Positions 26,543 through 40,583 of a stretch of DNA of 64,000 nucleotides are shown one piece after another (position 1 is the stretch's first letter; the number at the start of each line of letters is the position of its first letter). The notes beneath the pieces are model-generated. The model saw only the letters and a list, made by a program, of their open reading frames with translations, was not told where the DNA came from and ran no database searches. The stretch comes from Trogon surrucura (Eukaryota; Chordata; Aves; Trogoniformes; Trogonidae), in NCBI GenBank assembly GCA_020746105.1, contig CM036621.1:45046264-45110263 (forward strand), in the 5' to 3' direction. The translations under genes and the position numbers were made by a program.

Positions 26543-27214
26543 AAAACTAATAGTTTGCATTTAAAGCTCTGATATTCTCTTGGCATTCTGCTATACTTAA
26601 TGATAGCTCTACAAAGAAACACAGCGTCTTATGTGGGAAAGCATATTTGTGGCTGAGAAAGTGTTGCAAAAATTGCAGAGAGAGCTTTGATAATTTTATA
26701 CCACATTTTCACCCCAGTTTTTACAGCAAATTCATTTAGTCAAAAGTTGTGTTTTCTGCTTCTTATTTTTCATTTCATATCCCCTGATTTAATGTTTTAC
26801 TTCTGGGCTGAATACAATTTTGCGTGATGGGAGGTACCAAGACACAAACAAGGCAGTAACACTCTGAAGTTTAATTACTTCAGCTCATTCCATGGGGCAA
26901 TTCTTGAACTGAAACATGGGTTATGTTGCTTTTATAGGCTCTCTTCTAACCTAGTCAGGTGCCCTTCACACATAGGTGCCTTTATCACAGACTCACTTTC
27001 TAACAAACCACTTTTCCACCAGCACATCACAGTTCCCTCGGGATCCAGACTTCTGCAGTTTAAGAAAGCTCCTGTTTAACAGCTCATGAAAATGTTGTTC
27101 CTTCACAGGGCAGTCTCTCAAGCTCCTCAAGCTGTACCGTCTCTTCTTGCACCGCAAACAATTTGCTACCACTGCAAAGATTGCTTTTGTCTGTACTGTG
27201 TCTTCGTCACTTAC

Positions 27215-27324
27215 AGCCTCCTTCGTATCTGCCCAAAGAGGGTGCATCGTCCGGCCGAAGTTCTGACACGGCTGGTTCTCTTGTGCTTCATCGCACTTCA
27301 GCGCAGACGGTTTCCTCGTGGGAG
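27215..27324 (-). CDS. Exon-like block, 110 bases, unknown product
   Basis: On the minus strand 'ccttcattag' (acceptor) and a near-ideal 'gtaagtg' donor bound a 110-base block. It is unusually CpG-rich for its surroundings, which suggests constraint. The frame is open and polar: 'KCDEAQENQPCQNFGRTMHP' lies in its middle. It starts with two bases that complete a codon and ends in phase 0. A phase-0 continuation into 22222-22328 would give a short C-terminus. The surrounding minus frame is open from 27337 to 26993, so an unspliced reading is also possible. No family is recognised. Confidence 0.27.
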
Positions 27325-30230
27325 CTAATGAAGGCAAGGTTCCAGCTCCTAAGCGTCGGGAAGAAAGACCTCAAGTGATTTCGCATCCGATTCAAGCCAC
27401 TGCAGTCACTGGGAATTTCTTCTCTTTACTTCAGTAGGTCTTCCACCAAGCTCTCAATCTGCTACTAGATAAAGCCAACAGATTGCAAATTGTATTACCC
27501 TCTGTTGCTTCAGGATTTAAGGCTGCCTGACAGAAAACAGGCAGTAAGGGCAGGTTCTTCAGTTGTAACGTGCCTTTTAAGAGGGAGAGCTAAAAGCTGG
27601 TCGAGTTCCTTGTGTGTTTTAAATGTCACTGTGTTGTTGCTGTGGCTGTTGTGTTTCCTATCGGAATGGCCTTTAATTTGCCATTAATAAACAAATTACA
27701 GGGATCTGACTTCCCTGTTTCCCGGAATTTCCTCAGAACATGCAGAATGAGAGTTTTTACAGTTTAACAGGCACAATTCTGCACTGTCTTACAAGGGCTT
27801 CTTTCCTCCACTTTGTTAGTTGCTTAAGTTAAATAAATACTCAAAACCCAAACAAAACATTTAACAGGGTTCCATTTTTTTCTCTTCGATTATGTGCAAT
27901 TATTTTATTCATTTCATAATTATAGCCTTGCCTTTCAGGCTGGGCAAGACTTCTTCTTTTTTTTTTTTAATATATATACAAGGAACAAACTAAATCCTTT
28001 TGCTTCCTTTGTTTTAAAATCCTGCCTTTCCACAGGCCAAACTATAAGGGACAACAAAGCAGGACAAGAATTTATTGCCTGCACTATGCGGATGGGGAAA
28101 GTGGAGCTCTCTCTCTCCCTTCTGTTACATGTAGGGACCTATTAAAAGCTGTCTCTTTGCATTTTTTGGCTTAACCTCATATCACATTTCTTGCCTCAGT
28201 TTAGCAGAAACTGATGCAAAAGAAACCCATCAGTCCATCATCAACCTTCAGTCGTGTAGCCCTTTTGCCTACGCTCACGTCAAAGGTGTGACTCCCTGTC
28301 CAGCAAGTGCAGCTACAAGCTTAGCGCTGAGCACTGCGCCTGTTCAGACAACTTTTGTCTTTTTTGAGATAATAGCAATCAGGTCCCCCTGTCCCCCTTC
28401 TTTACCATCAGGAGCTGCTATTCCAGGAGATACAGGCTTTTAACCATAAAGCACCTATGATCAAACCCTATTGTTCATTTTCTGGGGGAGTAGTTATCCA
28501 ACTTGGCTCCTTTGAGCAAGAAGAAATAAAAAGCCAAATGCGGCCATTAGCAATCATCAGGATGCTGTATTTCACTTCTACAGGGCACCACAACTATTTC
28601 TTGGACAAATTAATTGGAGAGGGAATCACTGCATCAGGTCTGCACAGCCTCCAAACTAAGGAGCCCACAAACTGCTGGTACATCTTCAGGCAGTCACGTA
28701 CTCCAGCTGCCATTTGTGACAGCTTAAGTTGTGAGAAAAATACAGCCAAGGTACCCAAGTCAGCTGGTCACAGGAAAAAGCCCCACATAAGAAAAGCACA
28801 CAATGTCTTGCCTTAACTCTCCATGTCTCCTGGAGATTACATCCAGAGGCTGGGATTGCGATACAGCGTATTTTAACGCAGAATCCTTGCAGTAGGATCC
28901 TCAATGTGATTAGCACAGCTCAGCCTTAGTTGGGATATTATGGCTTAGATTATTCCTATTAGTTTCCAACTGATTTTGGAACGCAAGTATTACATCTGAT
29001 TTTAATGAAACTTTAGACTTTGTTGTTTTCAGTCAGCTAATGAAATAGTTGAACCTTCCCATGACTCGCTGTAATTGTAACGAGGGCTGTGCATTATCAT
29101 GAACAATGCTAACCTCTTTACGAGACGTAAAATTAATCCTCGGGTACTCGTGTACTGATACGTTTGGAAATGTAAACTGAGGAGCGAAAAGAAATTAATG
29201 CTACCCTGGTGAAATGAGAACCTACCTGGCACAGAGGCTGTCACACAGCACGCTCTGGCACAGCCCCTCGGTTACATGTAACTTTATGTTAACAGGAAAA
29301 ATCACTTTAAAATCTGTTTTGTTCATGAAAGCCTCAAGCACATACACAATTTAATCACATTTAGAAGCTATTTTAAAGCACTGGAGAAAAAACAGAAGTG
29401 CATTATAAGAAGAAAAAATTCAAGGTGGAGACATTGCTAAGGCCTTGAAAGGAATTTCTCGGTTTCAACATGTGAAGAAAGTTTGCATTTGCAAGAGCTT
29501 TTCCAAAGGCTCTGGCAAGACATTGCACTTTCAAGACTGAAAGTAATTTCCATTGGGTGGCTTGTTTGCTGGCTTCTGTAAAATAGCTTGGTGGTCCCAG
29601 GACAGCTCTTACCGGACTAATGTTCTTCACACAAAAGCCACGACTGTAATTGGCATTAACTGTAATTGGCATTAACTGTTCCCTGCTTTGGCAGCCTCAT
29701 TGGAGAAACCAAAAATCAATGAATGCCAAGCATAAAAGGTGCTTGCTTGCTGCTGCTACAGAGCTTCTGCCATACTAGGCATCAGGAATAATCATGGCTG
29801 ATACTTCCTGGCAGTGATGGAAGCCAAGAGTTTCTGCTTCTGACTTTACGTGCTCATGCGGCCAAGTTGTTCCAACATTTGCAAGCGTTATCTTCCCATA
29901 CACTAAGCAGGGACTCACTTTTCTCTAGCCAGCTTGATATAGGCCACTACATCAAATTTAATTAAAACATCTTAAATCAGCTCCTGCCACTTTTAAGTAT
30001 AAACTGAATCAAAACACCTTAGGGAACATTGCACCAGAAAACCAGTAACACAACAAGTGGAAGACCAGTACCACTTCTGCGCGAAGAATGGTTTCCAGTT
30101 GCGTAACTGGTGCTGCCGAGGGCTGCAGGCAGTAAACTGGTCTCTTTGACTATAGTTCTCAAGAGCCTGACAAGTGCTTTTTCAACAAAGTTCTCATTCT
30201 TGACTGATCAGTCTTACTCCTTGGTAAGGA
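27325..30230. other. Non-coding stretch with T tract
   Basis: A 12-base T tract lies at 27957-27968. A 16-base tandem duplication is listed separately. The region at 28930-29170 has enhancer-like AT-rich words. No supported gene. Confidence 0.4.
29645..29676. repeat. 16-bp tandem duplication
   Basis: Two perfect adjacent copies of 'tgtaattggcattaac' are followed by a partial third (TGT). Each copy carries a TAATTG homeodomain-like core and a TTGGCA NF1-like half site. A recent slippage or duplication event is the simplest origin. Confidence 0.9.
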
Positions 30231-30330
30231 ATGACAGAATGGGTGAGGCTGGAAAGCACTTCTTGATATCGCCTGGTCCAACACTGCTTCTCAAAGCAAG
30301 GCCAACAGAACAGATCCCCCAGGACCTTCT
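30231..30330 (-). mobile_element. Degenerate CR1 LINE 3'-region fragment
   Basis: The plus strand reads like the reverse complement of the CR1 3' region: 'atgacagaatgggtgaggct', 'ggaaagcac...gcctggtcca' and 'acac..ctctcaaagcaaggcc', ending near 'ccccaggacc'. Divergence is high, so this is an old copy in minus orientation. Confidence 0.7.
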
Positions 30331-33300
30331 CCTGAGAAATGCCACCTCTTCTGTTGCTATGACAAAAGCCACCACTTCCCGAACGAACGAAGAAAGACTT
30401 GGGAGTCCTTCCTTAACCTAAGCTCTCTCTGTGAATCTGTAAGGTGGTGAAGTGAGTGACTGTGCTTTTCCACTCAGTTTGCTGCACACAAATTCTCTGA
30501 TGTCTACCACAAACATCACATGAACTACCGATAGCAGGAATTTGTGTCAAAGCTACTAGCAGGAAATCAATAAACCTCCTTATGCCTAAGACCATGAGAT
30601 ATACAGGAGTCAAGTGGATAAAGCTGAGCACTCAGAAGCCTGTTGATTACTGTTCTGTTCCCAGCTCATATCAAGTTACTTCAAAAACCGTGCTGCACTG
30701 CAGAGTGTTTTGAGATCCCACGGACACAAGAGTCCTCAGTCCCATTCAGACACATGCTAATTCACAGCAGGTCATGAAGTGCTGTTCAAACTACATTGCA
30801 CCCCTGAAAACGTGATGCACGTGCCAATTTTTTTAAACTGTGCTTATTACCGGATTATACAAAATTACATGCAGTGAAAATTGCACTTCATTAGTTAATT
30901 CGGCATAAATGATGCAAAACTGCTCAGAAAGATAATTCCTAAACAATGCTACAGTTGTTAGAGTCCAAGAAGCCAATCTAGCCCATCTCTAGCAAGTATT
31001 AAAAATAAACCTAGAAAAGTTCCGGTTTTGTGAATGTTGATGCTTTTTATATCTGATTTATTTGCATGTATCTTATTTACTAGGCGCTTCACCACAGACT
31101 CACGACAGTGCCCAAGAACAAAAACTTAATAATCTTTAAGAGAATCATAACTGACAGCTGACACCCTCATGTGGCATCTGCTGATTAGAACTGAGTTGTA
31201 CGTGAGGAGACGGTCTGCTTTAAAAGAACCCTTGTAGCCAAAAATACAGTACCACCAGCTATAAACACAGAAGTTACCATTAATGACCGAAGCAGTTTAG
31301 GAAATCAACTTAACAATGAGTGGAGCCATTCATAAATGTTATATTAACCTTTCATCAAGCAACACTGGCCTTCTAAAAACAATTTGTAAGGAACTTCAAC
31401 TCCTCACATTTTCATTAAACTACAGGGGGATGACTCTATAGAGTCAAGCAAGCAGCTGTGGAGAGGATCTGCGTAGGTCCCTTAAAGCAGGTGAGCACTG
31501 GCTAGCTAGAGATTTTTTTTTCCTCTAGTTTTTAGGCATTTCCTTGAGTACTATGAAAGCACAGCAGCTGCTCTTGGAAGGAAGATTGAGAGGTCCTATG
31601 CTTGTAAGTGGATTTTCAAGGGACAGAGAAGTTTGACTTCTCTGAGGAGAAAAAAAACCAAAGAGGCTGATTTTAGAACTAAAGGAAGCAGCCTACAAAT
31701 ATCTGTAGCGATAGGTACCAAGCAGTAACACGATCACATTTCAGGAGCTGCAGAGTGCTGCTGTGTGAATTTCTCCTGTTTTCTTGTGAAATGAGGAGAG
31801 ATGGAAAGCTATTTTCAACTTTCATCTAACTTAGCAGTTGCTCTCAACAAACTCAAACTGGAGCTTACCACAGTCGCGAAAATTATTTGAACTTTGCCTC
31901 CTGAGAAATGCAGCTGAGTTACAAGCAGGCAGTTTTCTGAAGGTCTCTCTTTAATTGAGAATGGTCAGATTAAAAAAAAATTAAATTACAAAAGGCCCCT
32001 CGGCATCATTTCTTCTGTACATCCAAATAGTGATACCAGTATCACCTTCATGCTGAGAGAAAAGGAGACTATAATATTGCATGTTTGGCAACAAAGCAGA
32101 GGATGAAATCTTTACCTACACTTTGTGCAACCTTTAAATATAAATAAATAAGCCAGCCATGAAACAAAAGTGCACAAGACAAGTTTCTAGGGTTCTCTAA
32201 CCGGTTAGGAATTCATCTAAATGGAAATCAAAGCAGATAATACTTTTTTTTTGCAGTAGTTTGTACAGATTTATTTACATAGCACTGGCCTTCAGTATAT
32301 CATCCACTACATATAACTAGCAATGATACAACAGATCTTCCCATGATCAAACAATTGGAAAATAAGTGAAAGGATGAAGAACGATTTGTAAAATAAATCA
32401 GCACTAAAAGTACAAAAAAGCATCTGATAGCCTACTTGCTGATTCATTTTATAAGAAGATTATTTCTTTTTTTTTTCTTTCCTGAGTTGGGATAATTTCC
32501 AGTGTTAAATGGTAGGTAGCCTGGTTGGAGAATAACAGAAATATCTTTGTAGCAGCTACCTGTATTAGCATACGCTTAAAAAAGCTCAAGCTCGTCATCA
32601 GTTTCAGCCAAGAAACATTAGTGTTTGGCCATGCTTTTAACAGACAGCTTCATCAGGTTCAGGGAGTCCACTGAGAAGCACATCACACCGTCTCCAGGGT
32701 TCATCAGACAAGTCCCTCATGCCAGAAAGCGTTTTAATACTCTCTTTTAACAAATGCTCATTGTGGCTGGCAAAGAAGGGACATGGATCATAAAGCTCAC
32801 GTGAGAGGTGGACATAATAGGTGAGGATACACTGGCTTCAGGATCTTGATCAATTGTTTAAAACTGTCTGCTCAGAAATGGGTTAGGTTTATTTATTTAA
32901 AAGTTTGACTACGAAATTTCAGGTGACTGAGCTCTAGTCCCAAAACAAAGCTTGTACTGGCACAGTGCACACCCTTTCCTCAAGACTCTGGTTCTGCAGC
33001 GTGTTTTCTAAGGGCTGCAACACAAAGAGACACAGCAGGAGTGCAGGGGCTGGACTAGAAAGGAGCAGAGGGAGATAACTACCAGTCAGGACTTCATAGA
33101 TGATTTTTCTCATTTCCTAAGAAAAAATCATCCTTTCTCTTCCTTTTCTCTCTTATAGGAGAGAATGTAAGATATGAGTGACATGAATCTACTGTGATGA
33201 TTGTGAAATTGAGGCATTCTCTAAGGAAGAATGAAAGTTCTTTCAAAAGAGCAAAGGAAGCTTTCCACAAAGGGAAAATGACAGAAAAGAGGCTGTTTTG

Positions 33301-34712
33301 ATTTGGCTCTAGGGATTTAACATATCTTTTGCAAAAATCTGATCTGCTATTACTATCCTCTGAGCAAGAGAGTTTATTGCACTTTAATAACGACACAAAT
33401 AGCGTGTTTGAATATCGTGCGTTTCTGTAACTGCTTGCTGACGACATATTACAGAATTCTGTGGCAGCAAAGAGTCGCTCTGGATTACTGCTTACAGAAA
33501 CAGGACAGTGTGCGAAGCAAAAGTTGGAATGCCAACATTGCAACCACGAGCACATCACACGCTGAAGGTCAGGAGATGTCCCTCACCACAATAAGTACAA
33601 CGCCCAACGACACTCAGCCACGAGATTAGGTTATGCATAGTCAACTGAATGACCAGTGAGGAAGGGCAATAAAAACGATTGCCAAAAAAATTCCCACTCT
33701 TGATAAACGTTCTCTTAGCCTAGGTAATTTTTCTGACCTTCAAAGGGAGACAAAAACACACCCGTGGCAACTGTAAGACCATAAACGGCAATAGTTTTGC
33801 AGTAAGAAGTGAGCCAGGCAGACGAATGTTATCCCAGCCATAGAGGGGAAGGAGAACACATTTACGTAACATCTTGCCAGATCTTCCTGAAGCAAGGTGA
33901 GTAAACAAGCCAAAAGGCTGGCACTACAAGATCTCGTTAGAGCTTTTCATTGAGTATCACTTGCAGAAACACAGGCCTAACAGGACAACGGGTGTGATGC
34001 TAGAAGTGGAGAGGTGGGGTTTGCCCGCGCAGTATACGTCCGAGGGCAGAAAAAGAGAAATGGGCTTTGCGCTTTGCTACAGCCTTAAAAATGCCAGGCA
34101 CTACTGAGCGAGTAAATTCTGAATCAGGAAACACCTCGAGTAGGCTACCTGACAGAAATTTTGTGAAGTACTCCTTTTTGCTCACAGCAGGTAGACTCCA
34201 GCTGATGTATTTCGGCAGATTTCAGTTACGGCGCACTGAAAGCCTCAAACTGCAGGTTGCAGGTCCTTCTGTTAACAGCCTCCTGTGCTGTGTTTACCAT
34301 GTACTAGCAAGAGGGTGCTCCAAAAAGGACAAAGCAAAGGCTGATTTTTAAAATCTAATCCCTTCCTTCTCAGAATTCTTTCTGATAGTACTTTTTGTCC
34401 CCTTTCCAACAGCACCTTTAAAAGATCTGTAGACTTGTGTCCCCAACACACTTCATTGTTGCTTCAAAAGTTTATATTAGACAGTTGTTTACTTTGAATA
34501 TGCTTCTAGTAGTCAGCTGGAATTTAATTATAGTAACTATCCAAATAAATCTGACTCTGTAGATTAAATAACAGCTACTCTTCCGCAAATAACACTTGAA
34601 TATTCTCTTCCTTTCTCCATCACACGCAGACATTACTTGCAATGCTAACACCACTCCTGGCCGTTTGGTCTCACTAGATCTCGTTCCAGCAGTCATTTGT
34701 TTTATCAGAACC
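30331..34712. other. Non-coding stretch, nothing recognised
   Basis: The longest frame in the window's first half (minus, 33094-33558, 154 codons) lies here but shows no splice signal, domain or convincing composition. Length alone is expected by chance in a window this size. No repeat was found. Confidence 0.4.
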
Positions 34713-34808
34713 CCAGGGTCATTCAGCTCAGAAAGGACCTCGGGAGGCCTCTGCTCCAGCCTCCTGCTCAAAGCAGGCCCAGATAGGATGAAGCGAGATC
34801 TAGCTGGG
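34713..34808 (-). mobile_element. CR1 LINE 3'-region fragment
   Basis: The plus strand carries 'cattcagctcagaaaggacc', then 'cctctgctccagcctcctgc' and 'tcaaagcaggcccagatagg', which match the reverse complement of the CR1 3' region. It is short, diverged and minus-oriented. It explains most of the open frames that cross it. Confidence 0.75.
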
Positions 34809-37800
34809 GCAGACACACAACCACCACCCCTTTTTACATCGTCAAGCCCGGAGCCTCGGCACAAGACCGGAACAGCCCATTGGAGCAAGCGTTGCGCCTT
34901 TAAGCAGAGTGGGTGTTCTACTTCTGACCACCGCAGCCTAAGGAAACTGGTGTTACAGAACGATCATTTGGGGTTAACGTATGATATTTGGAACATCTGA
35001 AACCTGTTATTTTTCCTAGCTGAGGTTTATCCTGAAGCTTCATAAACTTTCCATTTTAAATTACAGAGCTTCCTTTTTTAACTATAATAAACTTTTATCT
35101 TAAAATGGTGTGTGCCTTTTAATCATTCCAAAGTATTTACTTTAATTAGGTTTTAAAAACCCCGCAGAAGACAGCACTGTTCTTAATTTTGGCTGTGAGA
35201 GTTTGTTCTGCATTCAGCTAGCAGCAGTGCCTAATACCCCTGCTGAACTTCAGCCAAACAGAGCATTTGAGGCAAAGCAAGATGGCATGAATTCAAAAAA
35301 GACGAATTGTTTTCATGAAAACATTGGTCCAGTTTCATGGCATTATCTATAATCCACTGGTTTAGTAGAAGAAAAGAGTTTTCATCTTTCCTTCTCTACA
35401 GACATGCAGCATGTGGCATTCTTGGAGTGTCAATATTTTCTTGGTTTTCCCATGCATCATTAAAGATTTGGAGGCCTGAAGTCCTGAGCATCTCCAACTT
35501 GGCAAAAAACCCTTAGGAGCTGCAAGCACTTACCCCTTAGCAAACCAGAGTCAAATGATACGTCCAACCAGAGGGCGGAGAAAAAGAAAAAAAAAAAAAG
35601 CTTATCTTGGGTTGCTGGAACTTCCTACCTCAGACTCTAATAGCACTAAGACAAGTGAACCTTTTAATAATTTAAGAACTTGGAGTTCATAGGTTTTAAC
35701 GTGGGATAGTACTTGCTAAGATGCCTTTTTTTTCTCTGGCATTTTAAATCGTGGTACTTAACTCAGCTTAGCCATTCTGAGCTAGCACACACTATGGCAA
35801 GTTTCACCAAAGCGTAAGACTTTTATATTTGAGCAATCCAAACAGTTCTGGCCCTTTTCTGGCATGGGGTCATGCAAACAAGACCCGAGATGGGAAAAAG
35901 GCTACAGGCTGAGCTCATTTCTGCATCACTTACTACCCTGGAGGTTTTCCTACGCTGGACTAACTGCCAGCCACAGCCAGAGGTACTGAGATTGGCACAA
36001 GGAGGTGTGGGATCAGCATTCTCTTGTACACTCTGAAGCGACGTTCTAGCAAAATACAACTTACTGCTTTTTATTTAGGACAGCTTTCAGCGGGCCAAGG
36101 TGACTGGAAAGCATTAACTCCTGAACAGCCATTTCCTAAGGACTTCCTAGTACTCCAGCTCCAGACATCCTCTTACATGCAAAAAAAAAATATTTTGTTT
36201 TCTCCACTTTTCTGGGAATAGAAAAGGATGCCAACACAGCGAAGCCTATTGGCTCTTCCCCTTCTCTCTCTCAAAGCATCTGAAACTCATAGGCTTTGAA
36301 AACATATTTCTTGTAAACTGGACTGGGAAACGGGCTTATCGTTGCTTATGCCCATGGAGGAGTGAGTGGTTGCTTTGGGTGAGTTATAGTCGTTGGCCCT
36401 CAAAAAGAGAAAAAGGGAAGCAAAATACCTCAATTTAAGGATCAACTTAATATAAGGGTCACAGAGTAATTGCATCTCCCCGGAGTGCTCCAGTTTGAAG
36501 AATAAAGATGCTTGTGATATAGATTCCTGGGTTTTAGACTGCCCTATATTCAACAGTATGTAGGTTTTCTGCATTAGGTTCTTTTTCAGTTAGTCTTTGT
36601 TCCTATTTCTGCTCTTAGATGTCAGTTCTGCACAGGAATAATGAGGCTAATAAACCTCACAGATGTATACTTGCCTAGTGACACTTCAGAATTCTGGAAA
36701 GTGCATCATATTATTTATTAATCTGGCCTGTAGTCCTAATTTAGTCTCAGAACAATAGACTCTGATTTCCTACCTACAAGAGCTAACATAGCCCTTAGAT
36801 GATGCAACTTAATGCAGACTTGTAATTGAAGGGTAAGACACATCCAAGCAAATCACACATTCTGAAAATGCCAACCTGACTTCTTTGTAATTTTTCTGAG
36901 CTGATGACACTGGGGCTGAACACGCTCCCACTTCCACTGGTGTAGAGTCCCAGTTTGCCCTAGCCCAAAGGACACGTTGAATTTTAAAACGCCAATCTCC
37001 TGAGCACGCCCGCATGGAACTACTGAACTACTTAACACCTGCTACGTACTTGCGCATCTTGCCAGTGTGAGACCCCAAATAAAGCTGCATGACCACTAAG
37101 GTCACTGTAAGCTTTTAGATAGTTTCAGACTGCTGGGTTGCAAAGTCAAGCCTGGGTTCTGATTACTTTTTACATTATGTGAATATGCGTTTCTCTGGCA
37201 GTGTGCAAAGACCTGAAACCATGTGTCTTTCTGACAATACTCTTTGTAATAATTCCTTTACGAACTAGTGCAGCATATCACTTTAGCTGACATGGAAAAC
37301 ACTAATTAGGAAGATTTTTTTTGCCAACAACCAAGTACCTTCTAACTAAGTTAAGGCTTGAGACAGTAACTGAAATACTGCCATCATGTTTTCTTTCATG
37401 GTGGTCTTTTTTCCTTTTCCTCACTCAAAATTTAGGGCAGCCCTGACCTACTCAACAGAAGGAAAAGAGATGCTGACAACAGAGTGGAAAGAGGCCAAGA
37501 GGAGAACACTTTGGTTTTGTGCTGTCTCTCTAAGCGTTTTCAGCAGAAGATTCTCAGCTGCAGAAATTAATTTATTTTCCTCTTTATTACGTACGTAATC
37601 TTGGATCAACCTGCAAAATACTCTTTCAGGTCTTTCTTTTCTACCAATCTTTCCTGGAGGAAGCAACTGAAATCATAACTGGGCACTCACTACAAATAGA
37701 ATTCACAGATTTTTGCACTGAAAAAGGAATGGTTTAGTGGAGTTACACCTTTCACTTTCTCCTTGCAAGCACGCATAAGATTAAGACTGTGTTCCACAAG

Positions 37801-40583
37801 AACATCGATAGAAAGGAGCAGGACTAGGAACGCTCAAGCCGCGGAAGTGCCACAAGTTCAGCAGGTACACAGTCAGGAAGAGGGAACCTTGCCACATGAC
37901 TCAAGTGATGAGGTACAGCACGAAAATTGACTACTTTTAGCAGTAGTTATCAGAAAGAATTCACAAGTGATTCATAGCCTGAAACAACCGAAAAAAAACC
38001 ATTAAATGAATCATCACAGAAGTTCAAGTAATTAAAAGAGTAAAATCTGCTCTCGGAAACTTCATGACTGAAGTTTCATTGATTGTTGCTTCATTTGTTC
38101 CAACTGAAGATGGAAGATTAAAGGGGTGAAACATTTGCAGGATCCTCTGGCTGGAACCTTGACAACTAGAAATTTTCATGGCCCCACTGACTTCAGGAAA
38201 CTCACAGACTCATTTTGGCTTCCCCAGAACCTTGCTGATTCAGAGCAGCTAATCACCTGGTCTTACGCAGTGGCTGATTCGCTGCCAGTTTCTGTCGTGC
38301 TTTTATGAATAATATATAAGCACCTTGAGTTGCAAGTAGGCACTATTTGTTACACTGAAATAAACAGAAATAATAAGAGCAATTTGGCACTTGTTCTTTT
38401 ACTACTGAGTACAACATAATTATAAGTCATCGGGAAATTCCAACAGAAGCAATTTGGAGCAAACATTGCTTACACTAATGCTTAATATTTAGACTGCTGG
38501 GTCAACAGAGAGAGTTACAAGAATAATTTATGGTAGCCTAATTGAACTCTATGAAAAATATACTTATACACAGTGGTGCTCCCCTTTTTCATCTAATGGG
38601 CTCACTGATCTATAGATTCACTACTTGATCAGCGCATCTGGCCCCACAGGCTTCATGGTTTGCAAACCACAACCTACTAATAAGCACCCTGCGGCCTGTT
38701 TGTTAAACAGATCAGCGCTGGCAGGCACCCAAAACTCTAGCCTTTGAAACTTGGAGCTTTTTTAACTTGCCCAGCCTATTGTGCGGCGAGAAAGACAATA
38801 AACTATGAACCTCATAAATGCTGAGCAATTAAACATAAGTTAGCAATATAGCTGTGGTAATACAGACTTCTTACCTCAATCCAATATAGGCATCATTTCG
38901 TCTTTGTGTCGTCTCTGCTAACAAAGCCAACCAGCCAACCATAAGCAGTTTGCACACACGCTGATGGCTGAGGTTTCCCTGAACACAAGATCATGGCTGC
39001 CTACTAAGGGAAATCCAGCATCCAAGCAGCAATATGGTTTTTGCTTTCACATAAAGCAACGAAAGCACCCACTTAAGCTCACAGCCCCAACGTTTTAGCA
39101 CGTTGAGATAATTTCTACTGTAGATGGAAATTCAGCTCTGCAATCTGAACGCACCCCGTTACTTTTCCAGAGAAAAAGTGATTTACTTTTCAAAACACAT
39201 TTCTAGAAGCAGCAGCTTTCCTTTAAAAGTGAAGACCATAAAATAAGCTCAGTTAATAACCCATTCCAAGCTTGTATTTTGAAGAAAGTTGTGTTTTGCC
39301 TATACCTGTACTATGTTCCTATGTTCTTTAAACTAGGTGACTCCAGTAGCATATGGAATACAGTAGAACTTCAATAGTTAGGTTCCACAGCCTGGAAAGA
39401 ATTTGAAGAAGGCTAGGTAACTGAGATTAAAGGGTCAGGAACAGCCATAGGAGTTTGGGAAAACAAATGCCGTTTCTCTGAGTGCATCTAAATATGTGAA
39501 TTATCAGAGTAAGATTGTTTTACAGGAAGAAAAACTTCTACAGTAAGGAGAGGACATGAGTGGGACAATATTTACCCCTTATCTGCAGAACATTATACAT
39601 CCATCTACCACACAGGGCCCTTTTAGTCACCACTTGGATATATCTGATGCTTGTTTGAGACCTGATCAGACACAAATTTGACCTAAACTCTGGGAGTGGG
39701 GGGGAAGGAAAAGTCTGGCTTCACAACTAGGCACTGCCCAAGCACACAGGAATGAACTATTTATTTCTGCACGAGTCAGCTCTGCCTTGGTCTGGCCATT
39801 GTACCGCCTAGTGAAGAAGTAATGCAAAAAGTATCCACAGGGGCTCCAATGACTTCAACACTGCTTAGGGAAAAGCACCTTAGACAAGGTTAAGTTATCC
39901 TTCATACCTCCCAGCATTCCCAACTCAGCAATAATTGTGACCCACAGAGCTAATTCAGCACAGGTATTTTGGAGGAACTGCTATAGGACAGAAAAAGGTA
40001 AGGAAAGTTTCCTGAGCTGGTGTCCTTCTAAAGATGCTTTGTACTTTATTAAAAAAGAAAAGGAAGAATAGAATACACAGGACAGAGGGAGTCTCCCATA
40101 CCTAGCAGCCTCATTTTGAAGCGTTGAAGTGATTACCTCTCAGCTGGATATTGGCTCACACATTTTTCCATATATCTAAGAACCATGTTTGGTGCTCAGG
40201 AAACATCTCTGGAGAGAGAAAGAAGAGGCACTATGTGCTAGTCTTAGTATTTTAAACAAAACTACATTCATAACCAGTTGAAAGTGCTGCTTTCTTCAGA
40301 CAGGGCCAATATGAAAAGCTCTTAGCAAAAAAGCAATTGTTCCTCATCCAGTCCAAAGTCTTCCTTTGGTGCTAAACAACTGCATTTGTAACCCAAAAAG
40401 GCAATCTAAATTCTTCTTCATAGCCACAGGAACTACTGGGTTGAATTTTCTACCTAAATTATTAAAATATTTTCAGCATCTCTTTACAGAGTGTGGCTAA
40501 AGAAGAGACCACTATCACACAAGACCTTTATTTAATGTATCTGTTCTCTGCCCTGTGTTTGTAGGTCTTTGTGTACAACATAC
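34809..40583. other. Non-coding stretch, nothing recognised
   Basis: AT-rich sequence with short A tracts (for example 35589-35599). No CR1, exon pair or RNA gene was recognised. The parts at 38040-38130 and 38300-38570 are AT-rich and enhancer-like, but this cannot be confirmed from one sequence. Confidence 0.4.

Noticed and set aside
33094..33558. 154-codon minus-strand open frame
   Set aside because: An open frame of this length is expected about once by chance in 64 kb of AT-rich DNA. No splice signals, domain or convincing composition.
34472..35000. Open frames of 134-138 codons on both strands
   Set aside because: Both cross the CR1 fragment at 34713-34808, so coding is unlikely.
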